Positions 42,539-51,331 are shown, counted from the stretch's first letter. The stretch: 64,000 nt of DNA from Quadrisphaera sp. RL12-1S (GCF_014270065.1 NZ_JACNME010000001.1:1-64000), one strand, 5' to 3'. A program made the numbers and translations. Notes: a model not told the origin generated them from the sequence alone.

Positions 42539-44794
42539 TCAGGCGCTGGCCGCCCCGGTGGCCGACGGGGCCGTGAGGTCGTAGACGGTGGTCCCGTCGA
42601 CGTCCTGCGACGTGAAGTGGGACTCCACCCAGTCGCGGACCTGCGCGGAGTCGCGCTCAGCGGTGCCGCTGCCGCCCTGGAAGCCACCGACGGTGGCGCT
42701 GGCGATGAAGTAGTGGATGTCGCCGTCGGCCACGTAGCGCTGGAACTGCGCGAGGGTGGGCGAGGGGTCGGTGCCGTTGAAGCCGCCCACCGGCATCACC
42801 GGGTCCTGGGTGGCCAGCTGGTACCCGGCGGCGTTCTGCGAGCCGATGGCGGCCGCCACCCAGCGGTAGCGGCCGGCGTCCTGCTCGAGCAGCTGGACCA
42901 GCGCCGCGCTGGGACGGCTGGCGCTGAGCAGGCCCCCGCCGCCAGCGGCACCGCCGAACCCCCCGGTCCCGCCCGCTGCGCCGAGGCCCCCGAACCCGCC
43001 GGCCGTTCCCGGGAACTGCTGGGGCCCCGCCCCCGCCCCGGCCCCCGAACCGCCGCCGCGCGGGCCCGCCTGCCACTGCCGGCCCTGGACGGGCGGGACC
43101 GCCTGCCACTGCTGGCCCTGCCCACCCAGCTGGCCGCCGAGCTGACCCGGCTGGCCGCCCATCTGACCGCCGTGCTGACCACCGTGGCTGCTCCCCGACC
43201 AGCCGCCGTGCCCCGTGCGGCCGAAGCCCCCCGGTCCCGCCATCCCGGCTCCCAGCCCCCCGCTGACCGCCGGGCCGGCGCTCGGCAGCGACCCGGTGTG
43301 CGGGTTCCCCGCGGTGTCGACGGCGTAGGCGGTCGGTGCGGCCAGCGAGGCGACCACCGCGGCCCCCACCACGGACAGCCCCGCCGTGCGCGCCAGGCGC
43401 GGCAGCACCGGCACCGCCCGCAGCAGCACGAAGCCCAGGGCGGCGAGCAGGCCCACCGCGAGCACCAGCCACTTCAGCAGCGGGTAGTAGTCGCTGCTGC
43501 GCGTCAGCAGCACGAAGGCCCAGGCGGCGGTCAGACCGGTGGCCGCCGCGAGGGCCGCGGTCCCGAGCCACGAGGCGCGGGCCCGCCACACCACGGCGGC
43601 CCCCAGGCCCACCAGGGCGGCGATCGCGGGCGCCAGCGCCACCGTGTAGTACGGGTGGAAGATCCCGGACATGTAGCTGAAGACCAGCCACGTGGTGAGC
43701 AGCCAGGTGCCCCACAGCACCAGCGCGGCGCGCAGCGGGGAGGTCCGCGCGGACCGGCGCAGCAGCCACAGCGCCACCGCGCCGAGCACCAGCGCCGCGG
43801 GCACCAGCCACGTCACCTGGCCCCCGAAGGTGGTGCCGAGCAGCCGCAGCAGGCCGGTGTCGCCCCAGTGGCCGGCGCCCCCCGGGCCCACGGTGGTGCC
43901 CACGGAGCCCGTCTCCTGGCCGGTCAGCCGGCCGACGCCGTTGTAGCCGAAGGTCAGCCCCAGGAAGCTGTCGTCCTGCGAGCCGCCGATGTACGGGCGC
44001 GAACCGGCCGGCACCAGCTCCACCACGGCCACCCACCAGCCCGCCGAGACCACCAGCGCGGCCCCCGCGGCGAGCAGCTGCACCACGCGGCGCCCGAGAT
44101 CGGGGCGCCCGAGCAGCAGGTAGGTGAGGCCGAACGCCGGCAGCACGAGGAAGACCTGCAGCTGCTTGGTGAGGAAGCCGAGCCCCACGAGCACCCCGGC
44201 GAGCAGGAGCCAGCGCGTCTGCGCCGACGTCGCCGCGGCCTCCACCGCCCTCAGGACGGCGACGGCGGCACCCGTCATGAGCAGCACGAGCAGCGCGTCG
44301 GGGTTGTCGAAGCGGAACATCAGCGCGGCCACGGGCGTCACCGCCAGCGCGAGCCCCGCCAGCAGCCCGGCGGGTGCTCCGGCCACGCGGCGCACCGACC
44401 CGTGCAGCAGCCACACGGCCCCGACGCCCATGAGCGCCTCCGGCACCAGCAGCGACCAGCTGGACAGGCCGAACAGCCGCACCGACAGCGCCATCACCCA
44501 CAGCGAGGCGGGCGGCTTATCCACGGTGATGGAGTTGCCGGCGTCGGAGGAGCCGTAGAAGAAGGCCTCCCAGCTGCGCGACCCCGCCTGCGCCGCCGCG
44601 GAGTAGAAGGCGTTGGCCCAGCCGGACTCGCTGAGGTCCCACAGGTAGAGCACGGCCGTGCCGAGCAGCAGCACCACGAGGGCGGCGCGCGCCCAGGCCG
44701 GGTCCGCCGCGCGGCCGCGCCACCACCGGGTGGCCGCGCTCGGGGCGGGCACCTCGGCGGGGGCCGCGCTCGAGGCGGAGTACGAGAAGGTCAT
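42539..44794 (-). CDS. GT39 (ArnT/PMT-like) membrane glycosyltransferase
   Basis: A 751-residue polytopic protein. About 11-12 membrane helices lie in residues 35-480. The first extracellular loop carries the catalytic Asp region of the family (NAFYSAAAQAGS, then VDKPPASLWV). FRFDNPDALLVLL follows. A Gly/Gln-rich low-complexity segment (about 530-620, repeated GGQ) separates the membrane core from a C-terminal domain (YRWVAAAIGSQNAAGYQLA, VMPVGGFNGTDPSPTL). These enzymes use polyprenyl-phosphate sugars to decorate envelope polymers. It is convergent with the LCP gene, and the small GT2 upstream could make its donor (inference). Confidence 0.9.
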   Translation of the reverse strand: MTFSYSASSAAPAEVPAPSAATRWWRGRAADPAWARAALVVLLLGTAVLYLWDLSESGWANAFYSAAAQAGSRSWEAFFYGSSDAGNSITVDKPPASLWVMALSVRLFGLSSWSLLVPEALMGVGAVWLLHGSVRRVAGAPAGLLAGLALAVTPVAALMFRFDNPDALLVLLMTGAAVAVLRAVEAAATSAQTRWLLLAGVLVGLGFLTKQLQVFLVLPAFGLTYLLLGRPDLGRRVVQLLAAGAALVVSAGWWVAVVELVPAGSRPYIGGSQDDSFLGLTFGYNGVGRLTGQETGSVGTTVGPGGAGHWGDTGLLRLLGTTFGGQVTWLVPAALVLGAVALWLLRRSARTSPLRAALVLWGTWLLTTWLVFSYMSGIFHPYYTVALAPAIAALVGLGAAVVWRARASWLGTAALAAATGLTAAWAFVLLTRSSDYYPLLKWLVLAVGLLAALGFVLLRAVPVLPRLARTAGLSVVGAAVVASLAAPTAYAVDTAGNPHTGSLPSAGPAVSGGLGAGMAGPGGFGRTGHGGWSGSSHGGQHGGQMGGQPGQLGGQLGGQGQQWQAVPPVQGRQWQAGPRGGGSGAGAGAGPQQFPGTAGGFGGLGAAGGTGGFGGAAGGGGLLSASRPSAALVQLLEQDAGRYRWVAAAIGSQNAAGYQLATQDPVMPVGGFNGTDPSPTLAQFQRYVADGDIHYFIASATVGGFQGGSGTAERDSAQVRDWVESHFTSQDVDGTTVYDLTAPSATGAASA

Positions 44795-44954
44795 GGGTCA
44801 GCGCTCCCGGGGCTCACCGCGCCGGCGCCGCTCGAGGGCGCGCCGCGGCGCGAGGTCTGCTGGGGAGCCTCACCCCCGCCCCTGTGGACGGCGTCGGCAC
44901 CGGCTGGGAGTGCGCTGGACGTCGTCGTCGTCGTCCTGCTGGCGGTCGGGGACG

Positions 44955-44995
44955 ACGAGGGGCCCCGCCGGCGGTGCGCCGGCGGGGCCCCTCGT
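44955..44995 (-). terminator. Terminator of the ferritin-like/CWB2 operon
   Basis: A perfect 18-bp stem (44955-44972 with 44978-44995), 5-nt loop, 25 bp after the stop of the last gene. Confidence 0.9.
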
Positions 44996-45019
44996 GACGA
45001 GCTGCGGGAGCGGCGGGGA

Positions 45020-45952
45020 TCAGGTGGTGCGCAGGTCGCCGTTGAGCCCCTGGGGGTAGAAGCCGCCGCCGGAGACCCCGGAGGCGCCGTTGAGGTAGAC
45101 GATGTTCAGCACCTGCTGCGGCGTGCGGCTGAAGGCGATGCCGTTGTCGTCGGTGGGCACGATGTTCGCGGTGGCGCCGCCGTCGGGGGTCAGCCCCTGG
45201 TCGAGGTCCGTGGATCCGTCCACGGCGTCGCGCACGTCGGAGATCTTCTGCGCGACGCCCTGCACGTCGGTGCCCATCTCGAACAGCGCCGACCGCACGA
45301 TGCCCGCGTGGTACGCCTCCACCGCGAGGATGCCGGCGGCGGCCTCGAGGTAGGTCTTGTTGGTGATGAGGGGGGCCGCGCCCTTGTAAGCCGTGACGCC
45401 GACGTCCTCGAAGATGAACGCGCCGAGCAGGAAGCTCGTGTCGTCGGCGAACGGGTCGAAGGTCTGGCCCTGCTTGATGATGCCGGCGGCCACGGCCGCC
45501 GCGGTGAAGGACGCCTTGAGGTCGATCGCCGGGCGCGAGACCTTGGCGCCGCCCAGGGCGGAGCGCAGGAACGCCACGTGGGCGAGCTCGTCCTTGGCGA
45601 TCTCCTCGGCGTACTGGCGGACGGCGCGGTTCTTGAACAGCACCTTGCGGCCGCCGGAGACGCCGCCCATCGTCCCGTTCCCGTCCGCCATGGACTGCGT
45701 GAGCCCGTGGCCGAAGGCGGCGTAGGAGTAGAACTCGGCCTCCAGGTACTCCAGGTTGAGCGCGAAGTTGAGCACGGTCGCGTCGCTGGGGGCGTCCGCG
45801 GCGTTCGCCGCGGACGCACCGGCGGTGCCGAGCGCGGTCGCACCGAGCGCACCCAGGCCGAGCAGGCCCGCGCCGCGGAGCATGGTGCGGCGGTCGTGCG
45901 CCGTCTCGCTGCTCCTGGTGATCATGTCGTTGACCAGTGCCTTGCCGAACAT
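45020..45952 (-). CDS. Tat-exported ferritin-like domain protein, copy B
   Basis: A 310-residue protein of the ferritin-like family PF13668. A twin-Arg signal (DRRTMLRGAG, Arg21-22) and an Ala/Gly hydrophobic stretch end near residue 52. The four-helix bundle shows LEYLEAEFYSYAA, AEEIAKDELAHVAFLR and AVEAYHAGIVRSALF, giving the Glu and His residues typical of diiron sites. The C-terminus (SRTPQQVLNIVYLN, SGVSGGGFYPQG) is shared with copy A. Tat export implies folding with metal inside. Last gene of a three-gene operon with a CWB2 protein. Role in metal storage or oxidative protection of the wall is inferred. Confidence 0.88.
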   Translation of the reverse strand: MFGKALVNDMITRSSETAHDRRTMLRGAGLLGLGALGATALGTAGASAANAADAPSDATVLNFALNLEYLEAEFYSYAAFGHGLTQSMADGNGTMGGVSGGRKVLFKNRAVRQYAEEIAKDELAHVAFLRSALGGAKVSRPAIDLKASFTAAAVAAGIIKQGQTFDPFADDTSFLLGAFIFEDVGVTAYKGAAPLITNKTYLEAAAGILAVEAYHAGIVRSALFEMGTDVQGVAQKISDVRDAVDGSTDLDQGLTPDGGATANIVPTDDNGIAFSRTPQQVLNIVYLNGASGVSGGGFYPQGLNGDLRTT

Positions 45953-46008
45953 GGTGTCCTCGTCTCGTCAGCGTGTCAGGGGGTGGCGGTGGCGGGTCGC
46001 TGCGCGCG

Positions 46009-47046
46009 TCACTGCGCGGCGTCGGTGGCCTGCTGGGCCGCCTTGTCGGACACGGCGCTCTTGCCGCCGAAGATGAAGCCCGGGCCCGTGAAGTCCACGG
46101 CGTGCTTCTTGAGGTAGTTCGCCGTGGGCGCGCCGATGTCGTCGGGCGTCCAGGTGTAGAGGATCGGCACGCCGTAGTAGCCGGCCAGCGCCGAGGCCGA
46201 CAGCGCGTCGACGGCGTTGAGGTTGGCCCCGCCCACCAGCGCCGCACCGGCGTAGGTGAAGTTCGCGGTGGCCACCGAGTCCTCGGCCACCGCCACGGCG
46301 GTGCCCTGGCGGTCGTCGCCGGCGAGGCGGCTGTTGGCTCCGAGGGCCTTGTAGGTGTCGTCGGAGACGACGGCCTTGCCGCCCACCACGGTGCGGTAGC
46401 TCACGCCGAGCTTGTCGAGGGCGCCCTTGGTGGCGTCCGGCACGTGGCCGGCCTCGGTGAGGAGGATCGGGGTGTTGTTCGCCCACGCCTGCGGGCCGAC
46501 CGTCACGGCGTCGGCCAGCGAGGTGCCGGAGGTGATGTAGACGCGCTCGGGGGCGTAGTCCCCGGCGGTCGCCACGGCCGCGGCGGTGGCGTAGCGGTCG
46601 TCACCGCCGAAGCGCTTGACGGTGTAGTCGCCGGCGATGGCCATCTCCTGGCTCTTGGAGATGACGGCCTCGCCGCCGACCAGCCAGACGCGCTTGACGC
46701 CGAGGCGCTTGATCTCGTCGCGGGTGGCCTGGGGCGCCGCGTCGGTGTCGGTGTAGAGGATCGGCGCGCTCTTGAGGCCGGCGAGGTACGAGGCCGAGAG
46801 GCCGTCGACGGTGCGGGACAGGTTGACGAGGACGACGTCGTCGCTGCCGCCGTTCGGGTACAGCGCCTTCGAGGACTCGACGGCGGTCTCGACGCGGGTG
46901 GCGCCGCCGGTGCGCTGGTCGAACTTCACGCCGGTGGCGGCGGTGGCCGCGGACGCGCCGAGCAGGGTGATCGGCGCCACGGCGAGCGCGGCGAGCAGGG
47001 TGACGGCGGCGGCGCGAGTGCGCCGGCGCGGGGTGGGGCTGGTCAC
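46009..47046 (-). CDS. Cell wall-binding repeat 2 (CWB2) protein
   Basis: A complete 345-residue secreted protein made only of a signal peptide (ending ASAATA near 36) and three CWB2 repeats: FDQRTGGATRVETAV, KRFGGDDRYATAAAVA and RLAGDDRQGTAVAVA, each with a following APILYT/TPILLT-type strand and VGG turn. GTG has GGAGG about 6 nt upstream. It has no separate enzymatic domain, so it may act as wall ligand or scaffold. It lies between two ferritin-like genes, 80 and 56 bp away. Similar to the gene at the left edge of the window. Confidence 0.92.
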   Translation of the reverse strand: MTSPTPRRRTRAAAVTLLAALAVAPITLLGASAATAATGVKFDQRTGGATRVETAVESSKALYPNGGSDDVVLVNLSRTVDGLSASYLAGLKSAPILYTDTDAAPQATRDEIKRLGVKRVWLVGGEAVISKSQEMAIAGDYTVKRFGGDDRYATAAAVATAGDYAPERVYITSGTSLADAVTVGPQAWANNTPILLTEAGHVPDATKGALDKLGVSYRTVVGGKAVVSDDTYKALGANSRLAGDDRQGTAVAVAEDSVATANFTYAGAALVGGANLNAVDALSASALAGYYGVPILYTWTPDDIGAPTANYLKKHAVDFTGPGFIFGGKSAVSDKAAQQATDAAQ

Positions 47047-47126
47047 GGGGTGCCTCCTGGACGGGTCTGCTGGTCTGGTGGGGCTGACGACGGGACTGGC
47101 TGCTCGACGGGCCGGAGCTGCGCTGC

Positions 47127-48080
47127 TCAGGTGGTGGTCAGGCGCGCGTCGTCGTTGTTGGTGCCGTCGGGGAAGAACCCGCCCTTGGTGACGCCGGACG
47201 CCGGGTTCAGGTAGGCGATGTTGTGCACCTGCTGCGGGGACCGGCTGTACGCGATGGCGTTCTTGTCGGCCGGCACGAGGTTGGCGCGGTAGGCCTTCGG
47301 GTTGCCGGCGAGGACGCCCTGGTCGTCGTCGTTCGTGCCGTCGAGGGAGTCGCGGGCGTCGGAGATCTTGTTGGTGATCACCGCGACGTCGATGCCGAGG
47401 TTGTACAGCGACCGGCGGACCAGGCCCGCGTGGTAGGCCTCGACGGCCAGGATGCCGGCGGCCGCGCCGAGGTAGTCCTTGTTCGAGATGAGGGGGGCGC
47501 CGCCCTTGTAGGCGGTGACGCCGAGGTCCTCGAAGATGTAGGCGCCCAGCAGGAAGCTGGTCTCGTCCTTGAACGGGTCGAAGCTCTCCCCGGCCTTGAT
47601 GACGCCGGCTGCGGTGGCCGCGGCGTTGAAGGCGTCGGTGAAGTTGATCGTCGGGCGGGCCACCGCGGCCGAGCCGAGCGCCCCGCGCAGGAACTTCACG
47701 TGCGCGAGCTCGTCGCCCGCGATCTCCTTGGCGTACTTCGCCACGGTGCTGCCGGCCTTGAACGGCACCTGCGAGCCGCCGGTGACCCCACCCAGCGCCT
47801 TGGTGCCGGTGGTGAGGCTGTCCGGCAGGCCCTGGCCGGTGGTGGCTCGGAGGTAGAACTCCGCCTCGAGGTACTCGAGGTTCAGCGCGAAGTTGAGGAT
47901 CGCGCTGTCGGAGATGGGGGCGTCGGCGGCGTGGGCGTCCTGCGCCCCGACCGTCATGGCGGTCACCGCCCCCACGGCGCCGAGGCCGGCGAGGCCGGCG
48001 GCGCGCAGGAAGTTGCGGCGGTCCGCGGGGTTCTCAGCGCTGCGGCTGATCATGTCGACGACGAGCGGCTTCCCGAACAC
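47127..48080 (-). CDS. Tat-exported ferritin-like domain protein, copy A
   Basis: A 317-residue paralog of copy B. Twin-Arg signal DRRNFLRAAG at residues 21-22, cleavage likely near AHAADA (residue 50). LEYLEAEFYLRA, AKEIAGDELAHVKFLR and AVEAYHAGLVRRSLY supply the presumed metal ligands. It shares the C-terminal signature SRSPQQVHNIAYLN...SGVTKGGFFPDG. The GTG start has GGAAGAGGG upstream. First gene of the operon A-CWB2-B, so all three products should reach the cell surface together. Confidence 0.88.
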   Translation of the reverse strand: MFGKPLVVDMISRSAENPADRRNFLRAAGLAGLGAVGAVTAMTVGAQDAHAADAPISDSAILNFALNLEYLEAEFYLRATTGQGLPDSLTTGTKALGGVTGGSQVPFKAGSTVAKYAKEIAGDELAHVKFLRGALGSAAVARPTINFTDAFNAAATAAGVIKAGESFDPFKDETSFLLGAYIFEDLGVTAYKGGAPLISNKDYLGAAAGILAVEAYHAGLVRRSLYNLGIDVAVITNKISDARDSLDGTNDDDQGVLAGNPKAYRANLVPADKNAIAYSRSPQQVHNIAYLNPASGVTKGGFFPDGTNNDDARLTTT

Positions 48081-48200
48081 GGTGCCCTCTTCCTGCTGTC
48101 CGGGCAGCAGGGAGCGGCGTCCGCCGTCGACCCTGACCCGGTGGCTGTCCGGCGCCGCGACTGCATTGCGGCACCCCTCCCCCCAGCGGGGACGTCCGTG

Positions 48201-48206
48201 ACGCTA
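48201..48206 (-). promoter_or_regulatory. Putative -10 of the ferritin-like operon
   Basis: TAGCGT on the minus strand, about 120 nt before the GTG at 48080. No firm -35. Within 48081-48415, an 8-bp inverted repeat GGCACCGA (48288-48295 with 48316-48323) lies upstream of it and could bind a regulator. I see no gene in this 335-bp stretch. Confidence 0.4.
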
Positions 48207-48368
48207 GGTGCTCACCACGGCAAGACCCGGGACGTCTGTCGGCGCGTCGCGCGCGACATCGTCGGGAACGACGGCATGGGCCGGCACGGCACCGACATGC
48301 CCATGAACAGGTCTTTCGGTGCCGATCAGAAGGGTTCGCAGCCAACAGGACTGCGGATGGGTCATCCA

Positions 48369-48390
48369 CTGTCTCCATCTCGGGAGACAG
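48369..48390 (-). terminator. Terminator after purE
   Basis: A perfect 8-bp stem (48369-48376 with 48383-48390) and 6-nt loop, 25 bp after the purE stop. Confidence 0.65.
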
Positions 48391-48415
48391 CTGGGGCGAC
48401 GCAGAGTGACGCTCG

Positions 48416-48937
48416 TCAGGTGGCGCGGCGCTCCCGCAGCCGCGCCCCCTTGGCGTGCGCGACGTCGCGCAGCTCGCCCTGGAACTCGACCATGGCCGCG
48501 CGCAGCCGCGCGCCGAGGGCGTCCCCGCCCGCCGCGAGCACCCGCACGGCGAGCAGCCCGGCGTTGCGGGCCCCGCCGATGCTCACCGTGGCCACCGGCA
48601 CGCCCGCGGGCATCTGCACGATGGACAGCAGCGAGTCCATCCCGTCGAGGTGCGCCAGGGGCACCGGCACACCGATGACGGGCAGGGGGGTGACGGCCGC
48701 CAGCATGCCCGGCAGGTGCGCCGCTCCCCCGGCTCCCGCGACCACCACCCGCAGGCCGCGGTCGGCGGCCCGGCGCCCGTAGTCGATCATCTCGTCCGGC
48801 ATGCGATGCGCGGAGACGACGTCGACCTCGTGCGGCACGCCGAACTCGGCCAGCGCCTCCGCGGCGGCGCTCATGACCGGCCAGTCGGAGTCCGAACCCA
48901 TGACGACGCCGACCAGCGGCAGCTCAGCAGCGCTCAC
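48416..48937 (-). CDS. purE: N5-carboxyaminoimidazole ribonucleotide mutase
   Basis: A 173-residue enzyme of purine synthesis that converts N5-CAIR, the PurK product, to CAIR. Family signatures are [41 protein letters not shown] and PVIGVPV. GTG 48937 has GGAGG 8 nt upstream and is preferred over GTG 48946, which overlaps that site. Its usual partner purK lies 6 kb away, with unrelated genes between, which is unusual because actinobacterial purK and purE are commonly adjacent. Confidence 0.95.
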   Translation of the reverse strand: MSAAELPLVGVVMGSDSDWPVMSAAAEALAEFGVPHEVDVVSAHRMPDEMIDYGRRAADRGLRVVVAGAGGAAHLPGMLAAVTPLPVIGVPVPLAHLDGMDSLLSIVQMPAGVPVATVSIGGARNAGLLAVRVLAAGGDALGARLRAAMVEFQGELRDVAHAKGARLRERRAT

Positions 48938-49006
48938 GGGCGCCACCCTCCCACCTGCTCCGCAGCAGCGAGGACGCAGCCCGCGCCGTGCGCCCTCCGC
49001 CCCGGG

Positions 49007-49507
49007 TCACAGCCGCCGCGGGTCCACCTCGACGCCCCCGATGTGCACGTCCACCTCCACCACGGACTCGGCCGCAGACCCGAGGGCGCCCGCCCCGAGG
49101 ACGGACTCCAGCGCCGAGGCGGTGCGCCGGCGGACCTCGTCGGCCACGGACAGCAGCGGCGCGCCGTACGCGGCCACCACCGAGACGGCGATGCGCTCCA
49201 GCCGGTCGTCCTCCCCCGTCGACAGGCGCACCGCGTCCGCGGAGGCGTCGGGGAGGGGCTCCAGCGCCCGCCGGACCACGGTGACGACCACCTCGGAGGC
49301 CACGGTGAAGCTGCCGGCCGCGTGGACGGCGCGGACCGGCGACGACGGCCGGAACGCCTTCATCGCGGCGGCGACCACGTCGCCGCGGACCTGCTCCCAG
49401 CCGTGGTCGGTGTGCTGGCGCATGGCGGCGGTGGCGGCGGCCAGGCGGTCGGCGCCGCGCGCCGGGCCCGCGGTCCCGCCGGTCATGCTGGGCTGCTCGC
49501 CCGTCAT
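49007..49507 (-). CDS. Asp23/Gls24-like protein downstream of the sigma factor
   Basis: A 166-residue soluble protein. The C-terminal half has the Asp23 pattern: IAVSVVAAYGAPLLSVADEVR, then SALESVLG, then VVEVDVHIGGVEVDP. This parallels LIAEYGVSIADLAAGVR and VTEVNIDVNDVHIP in the product at 50404. The N-terminal half is variable. It overlaps the sigma-factor gene by 4 bp (ATGA), so the two are coupled. It could be an anti-sigma-like partner or a membrane-complex subunit; no zinc anti-sigma motif is seen. Confidence 0.65.
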   Translation of the reverse strand: MTGEQPSMTGGTAGPARGADRLAAATAAMRQHTDHGWEQVRGDVVAAAMKAFRPSSPVRAVHAAGSFTVASEVVVTVVRRALEPLPDASADAVRLSTGEDDRLERIAVSVVAAYGAPLLSVADEVRRRTASALESVLGAGALGSAAESVVEVDVHIGGVEVDPRRL

Positions 49508-50232
49508 CGCCAGTCCTCCATCGCGACCTCGAGGGATGCGCGCGCCCGGGACAGGCGGCCGCGCACGACGTCAGGTGTGGTGGCAGCCACCTCCGCGATC
49601 TCCGCGTACGACAGACCCTCCACCTCGCGCAGCAGCCACGTGGACCGCTGCCCGGCCGGGAGCGTGCCGAGCGCCGCGTCCAGTGCGCGCACGAAGTCCT
49701 CCATCTCGACGATCCGCGCCGGGTCGCCGCTGGTGCTGGCGCCGACCCGGGTCCGGATCTGCTCGTCGTCCACCGGCTTCGGGGTCTTGCGCAGGTGGCG
49801 GCTCTGGTGGCGCCGGACGGCGTTGGTGACCAGCGTGAACAGCCACGTCCTCACGGCCGCGCGCCCCTCCCACCCGGGCAGCCCGCGCCAGGCGTCGGCG
49901 AAGGCGTCCTGCAGGCAGTCCGCGGTCTCGCTGGGGTCGTCCAGCATGCGCGAGGCGTAGCGGTGGAGCGCGGGACCGTGCCGGTCCACCAGCTGCGCGA
50001 AGGCGTCGCGGTCTCCGACCCGCGCGCGCCGGGCGAGCACGTCGTCGTCGATGCTCGACGCGCTGCGCTCCTCCAGCACCTCGCTGCCCGCGGGCGGGCG
50101 GTCGTCGTCGGCGGTGATGGCGTGCTCCCGCGGGTCGTGGCTCGACGTCCGAGCCGTGTGCTCGGAGCAGATCACCACCGATCGGGGGCGGCAACCCGAA
50201 CTCGTCGTGCGCGATCCGAACGGCTGGTGCAC
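49504..50232 (-). CDS. ECF-type RNA polymerase sigma factor
   Basis: A sigma70-family protein of up to 242 residues with region 2 (DAFAQLVDRHGPALHRYASRML, ETADCLQDAFADAWRGL, TWLFTLVTNAVRRH) and region 4 (LDAALGTLPAGQRSTWLLREVEGLSYAEIAEVA, VVRGRLSRARASL). GTG 50232 has GGAG about 5 nt upstream, but the first 55 residues are not conserved, so a later start is possible. Followed by an overlapping Asp23-like gene and divergent from the Asp23 operon, which it may control as part of an envelope stress response (inference). No classical anti-sigma factor is next to it. Confidence 0.88.
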   Translation of the reverse strand: MHQPFGSRTTSSGCRPRSVVICSEHTARTSSHDPREHAITADDDRPPAGSEVLEERSASSIDDDVLARRARVGDRDAFAQLVDRHGPALHRYASRMLDDPSETADCLQDAFADAWRGLPGWEGRAAVRTWLFTLVTNAVRRHQSRHLRKTPKPVDDEQIRTRVGASTSGDPARIVEMEDFVRALDAALGTLPAGQRSTWLLREVEGLSYAEIAEVAATTPDVVRGRLSRARASLEVAMEDWR

Positions 50233-50256
50233 GCTCTCTCCGAGGTCGTCACGATC

Positions 50257-50272
50257 TGTGACTCAGGTCACA
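50257..50272. promoter_or_regulatory. CRP/GlxR-type binding site
   Basis: TGTGACTCAGGTCACA, a perfect TGTGA-N6-TCACA palindrome, in the 171-bp divergent region between the sigma-factor gene and the Asp23 operon. The motif is that of cAMP-receptor-type regulators (CRP in enterobacteria, GlxR in corynebacteria). It lies 25 bp from the sigma-factor start. Confidence 0.7.
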
Positions 50273-50403
50273 CCTGGTGGAGCGTGACGATCCAGCACCA
50301 CCTGACTCTCACCTTGTGTCACGCACTCCGGGGGCAGCCCCGGGGCGAACGTGGAAGACCCGCCAGACGGCCACGAGGCCGACGATCGAGAGGACCGCAC
50401 ACC

Positions 50404-50865
50404 ATGTCCCAGACGACTGACAAGACTTCTGCCGCCGTCGTCAGCTCGGCCAAGCCGGGCGCGCTGGCCAGCACGCAGGGCTCCACCACGATCGCCGACA
50501 CCGTCGTGTCGAAGATCGCCGGCATCGCCACCCGCGAGGTCAACGGCGTGTTCGCCCTCGGCGGCGGTGCCGCCCGCGCGATCGGCGCCCTGCGCGAGCG
50601 CATCCCGGGTGCCACCACCAACCACGCCCAGGGCGTCTCGGTGGAGGTCGGCGAGAAGCAGGCCGCCGTCGACATCAACCTCATCGCCGAGTACGGCGTG
50701 TCCATCGCCGACCTGGCCGCGGGCGTGCGCCGCAACGTCATCGCCTCCGTGGAGCGCATGACCGGCCTGCAGGTCACCGAGGTCAACATCGACGTCAACG
50801 ACGTGCACATCCCGTCCGAGGACGACGAGGACGACGAGCCGGCCAAGCCCGCCCGGGTGCAGTGA
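50404..50865 (+). CDS. Asp23/Gls24 family envelope stress protein
   Basis: A 153-residue Asp23 protein: TTIADTVVSKIAGIATREVNGV, then GEKQAAVDINLIAEYGVSIADLA, VIASVERMTGLQVTEVNIDVNDVHIP, and an acidic tail (EDDEDDE). Asp23 proteins polymerise under the membrane and are tethered by AmaP; loss triggers a cell-wall stress response in Staphylococcus. ATG 50404 has GAGAGG about 11 nt upstream. First gene of the operon ending with amaP at 53288. Confidence 0.92.
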   Translation: MSQTTDKTSAAVVSSAKPGALASTQGSTTIADTVVSKIAGIATREVNGVFALGGGAARAIGALRERIPGATTNHAQGVSVEVGEKQAAVDINLIAEYGVSIADLAAGVRRNVIASVERMTGLQVTEVNIDVNDVHIPSEDDEDDEPAKPARVQ

Positions 50866-50872
50866 CGTCCCG

Positions 50873-51274
50873 ATGACCCCGTCCAGCCCCGCGGAGCCCG
50901 TCCGCGTCGACCCAGAGGCCCAGACCCTCGTGCCGGGTGAGGTCCTCAGCACCACGGACGACACCGTCATCGAGGGACGCGTCCTCGAGCCCGTCGACGT
51001 CGTCGCCGCCGCGGTGCTGGCCGTGCCGGGGGTGGCCGCCCTCCACAGCGGCCCCCTCGGTGGAGTCGCCACCTTCCTGCCCGGTCGCCGGGTGGCGGGG
51101 GTGGCCCTGCGCGAGAGCGGCACCTCGGTGCACCTCGTGCTGGAGACCACCGCGGACATCCGCGCCACGGCCGAGGCCGTGCACCGCGCGGTGGACGCGC
51201 TCGGTCCCGCTGTCGCTCCGCAGCCGGTCCACGTCCACGTGGAGGACCTCGCGGCCCCGGCGCCCCGCGCCTGA
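50873..51274 (+). CDS. Asp23-related small protein
   Basis: A 133-residue soluble protein 7 bp after the first asp23 gene. It shares the general Asp23 layout, with one PGV-type hinge (VVAAAVLAVPGVAALHSG), a strand pair (FLPGRRVAGVALRESGTSVHLVLETTADI) and an amphipathic helix (ATAEAVHRAVDAL), but is shorter and lacks the usual EYG motif. No membrane helix. It is likely another component of the Asp23 complex. A 20-bp terminator-like hairpin follows it. Confidence 0.6.
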   Translation: MTPSSPAEPVRVDPEAQTLVPGEVLSTTDDTVIEGRVLEPVDVVAAAVLAVPGVAALHSGPLGGVATFLPGRRVAGVALRESGTSVHLVLETTADIRATAEAVHRAVDALGPAVAPQPVHVHVEDLAAPAPRA

Positions 51275-51287
51275 CCCGCGCAGCGGT

Positions 51288-51331
51288 GGGGCGCGCCGGC
51301 CGCGGTCACCAGACCGCGGCCGGCGCGCCCC
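51288..51331 (+). terminator. Internal terminator/attenuator of the Asp23 operon
   Basis: A perfect 20-bp stem (51288-51307 with 51312-51331) with an ACCA loop, 14 bp after the second gene and 67 bp before the third. It must end or strongly reduce transcription, unless a second promoter serves the downstream genes. Confidence 0.85.
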
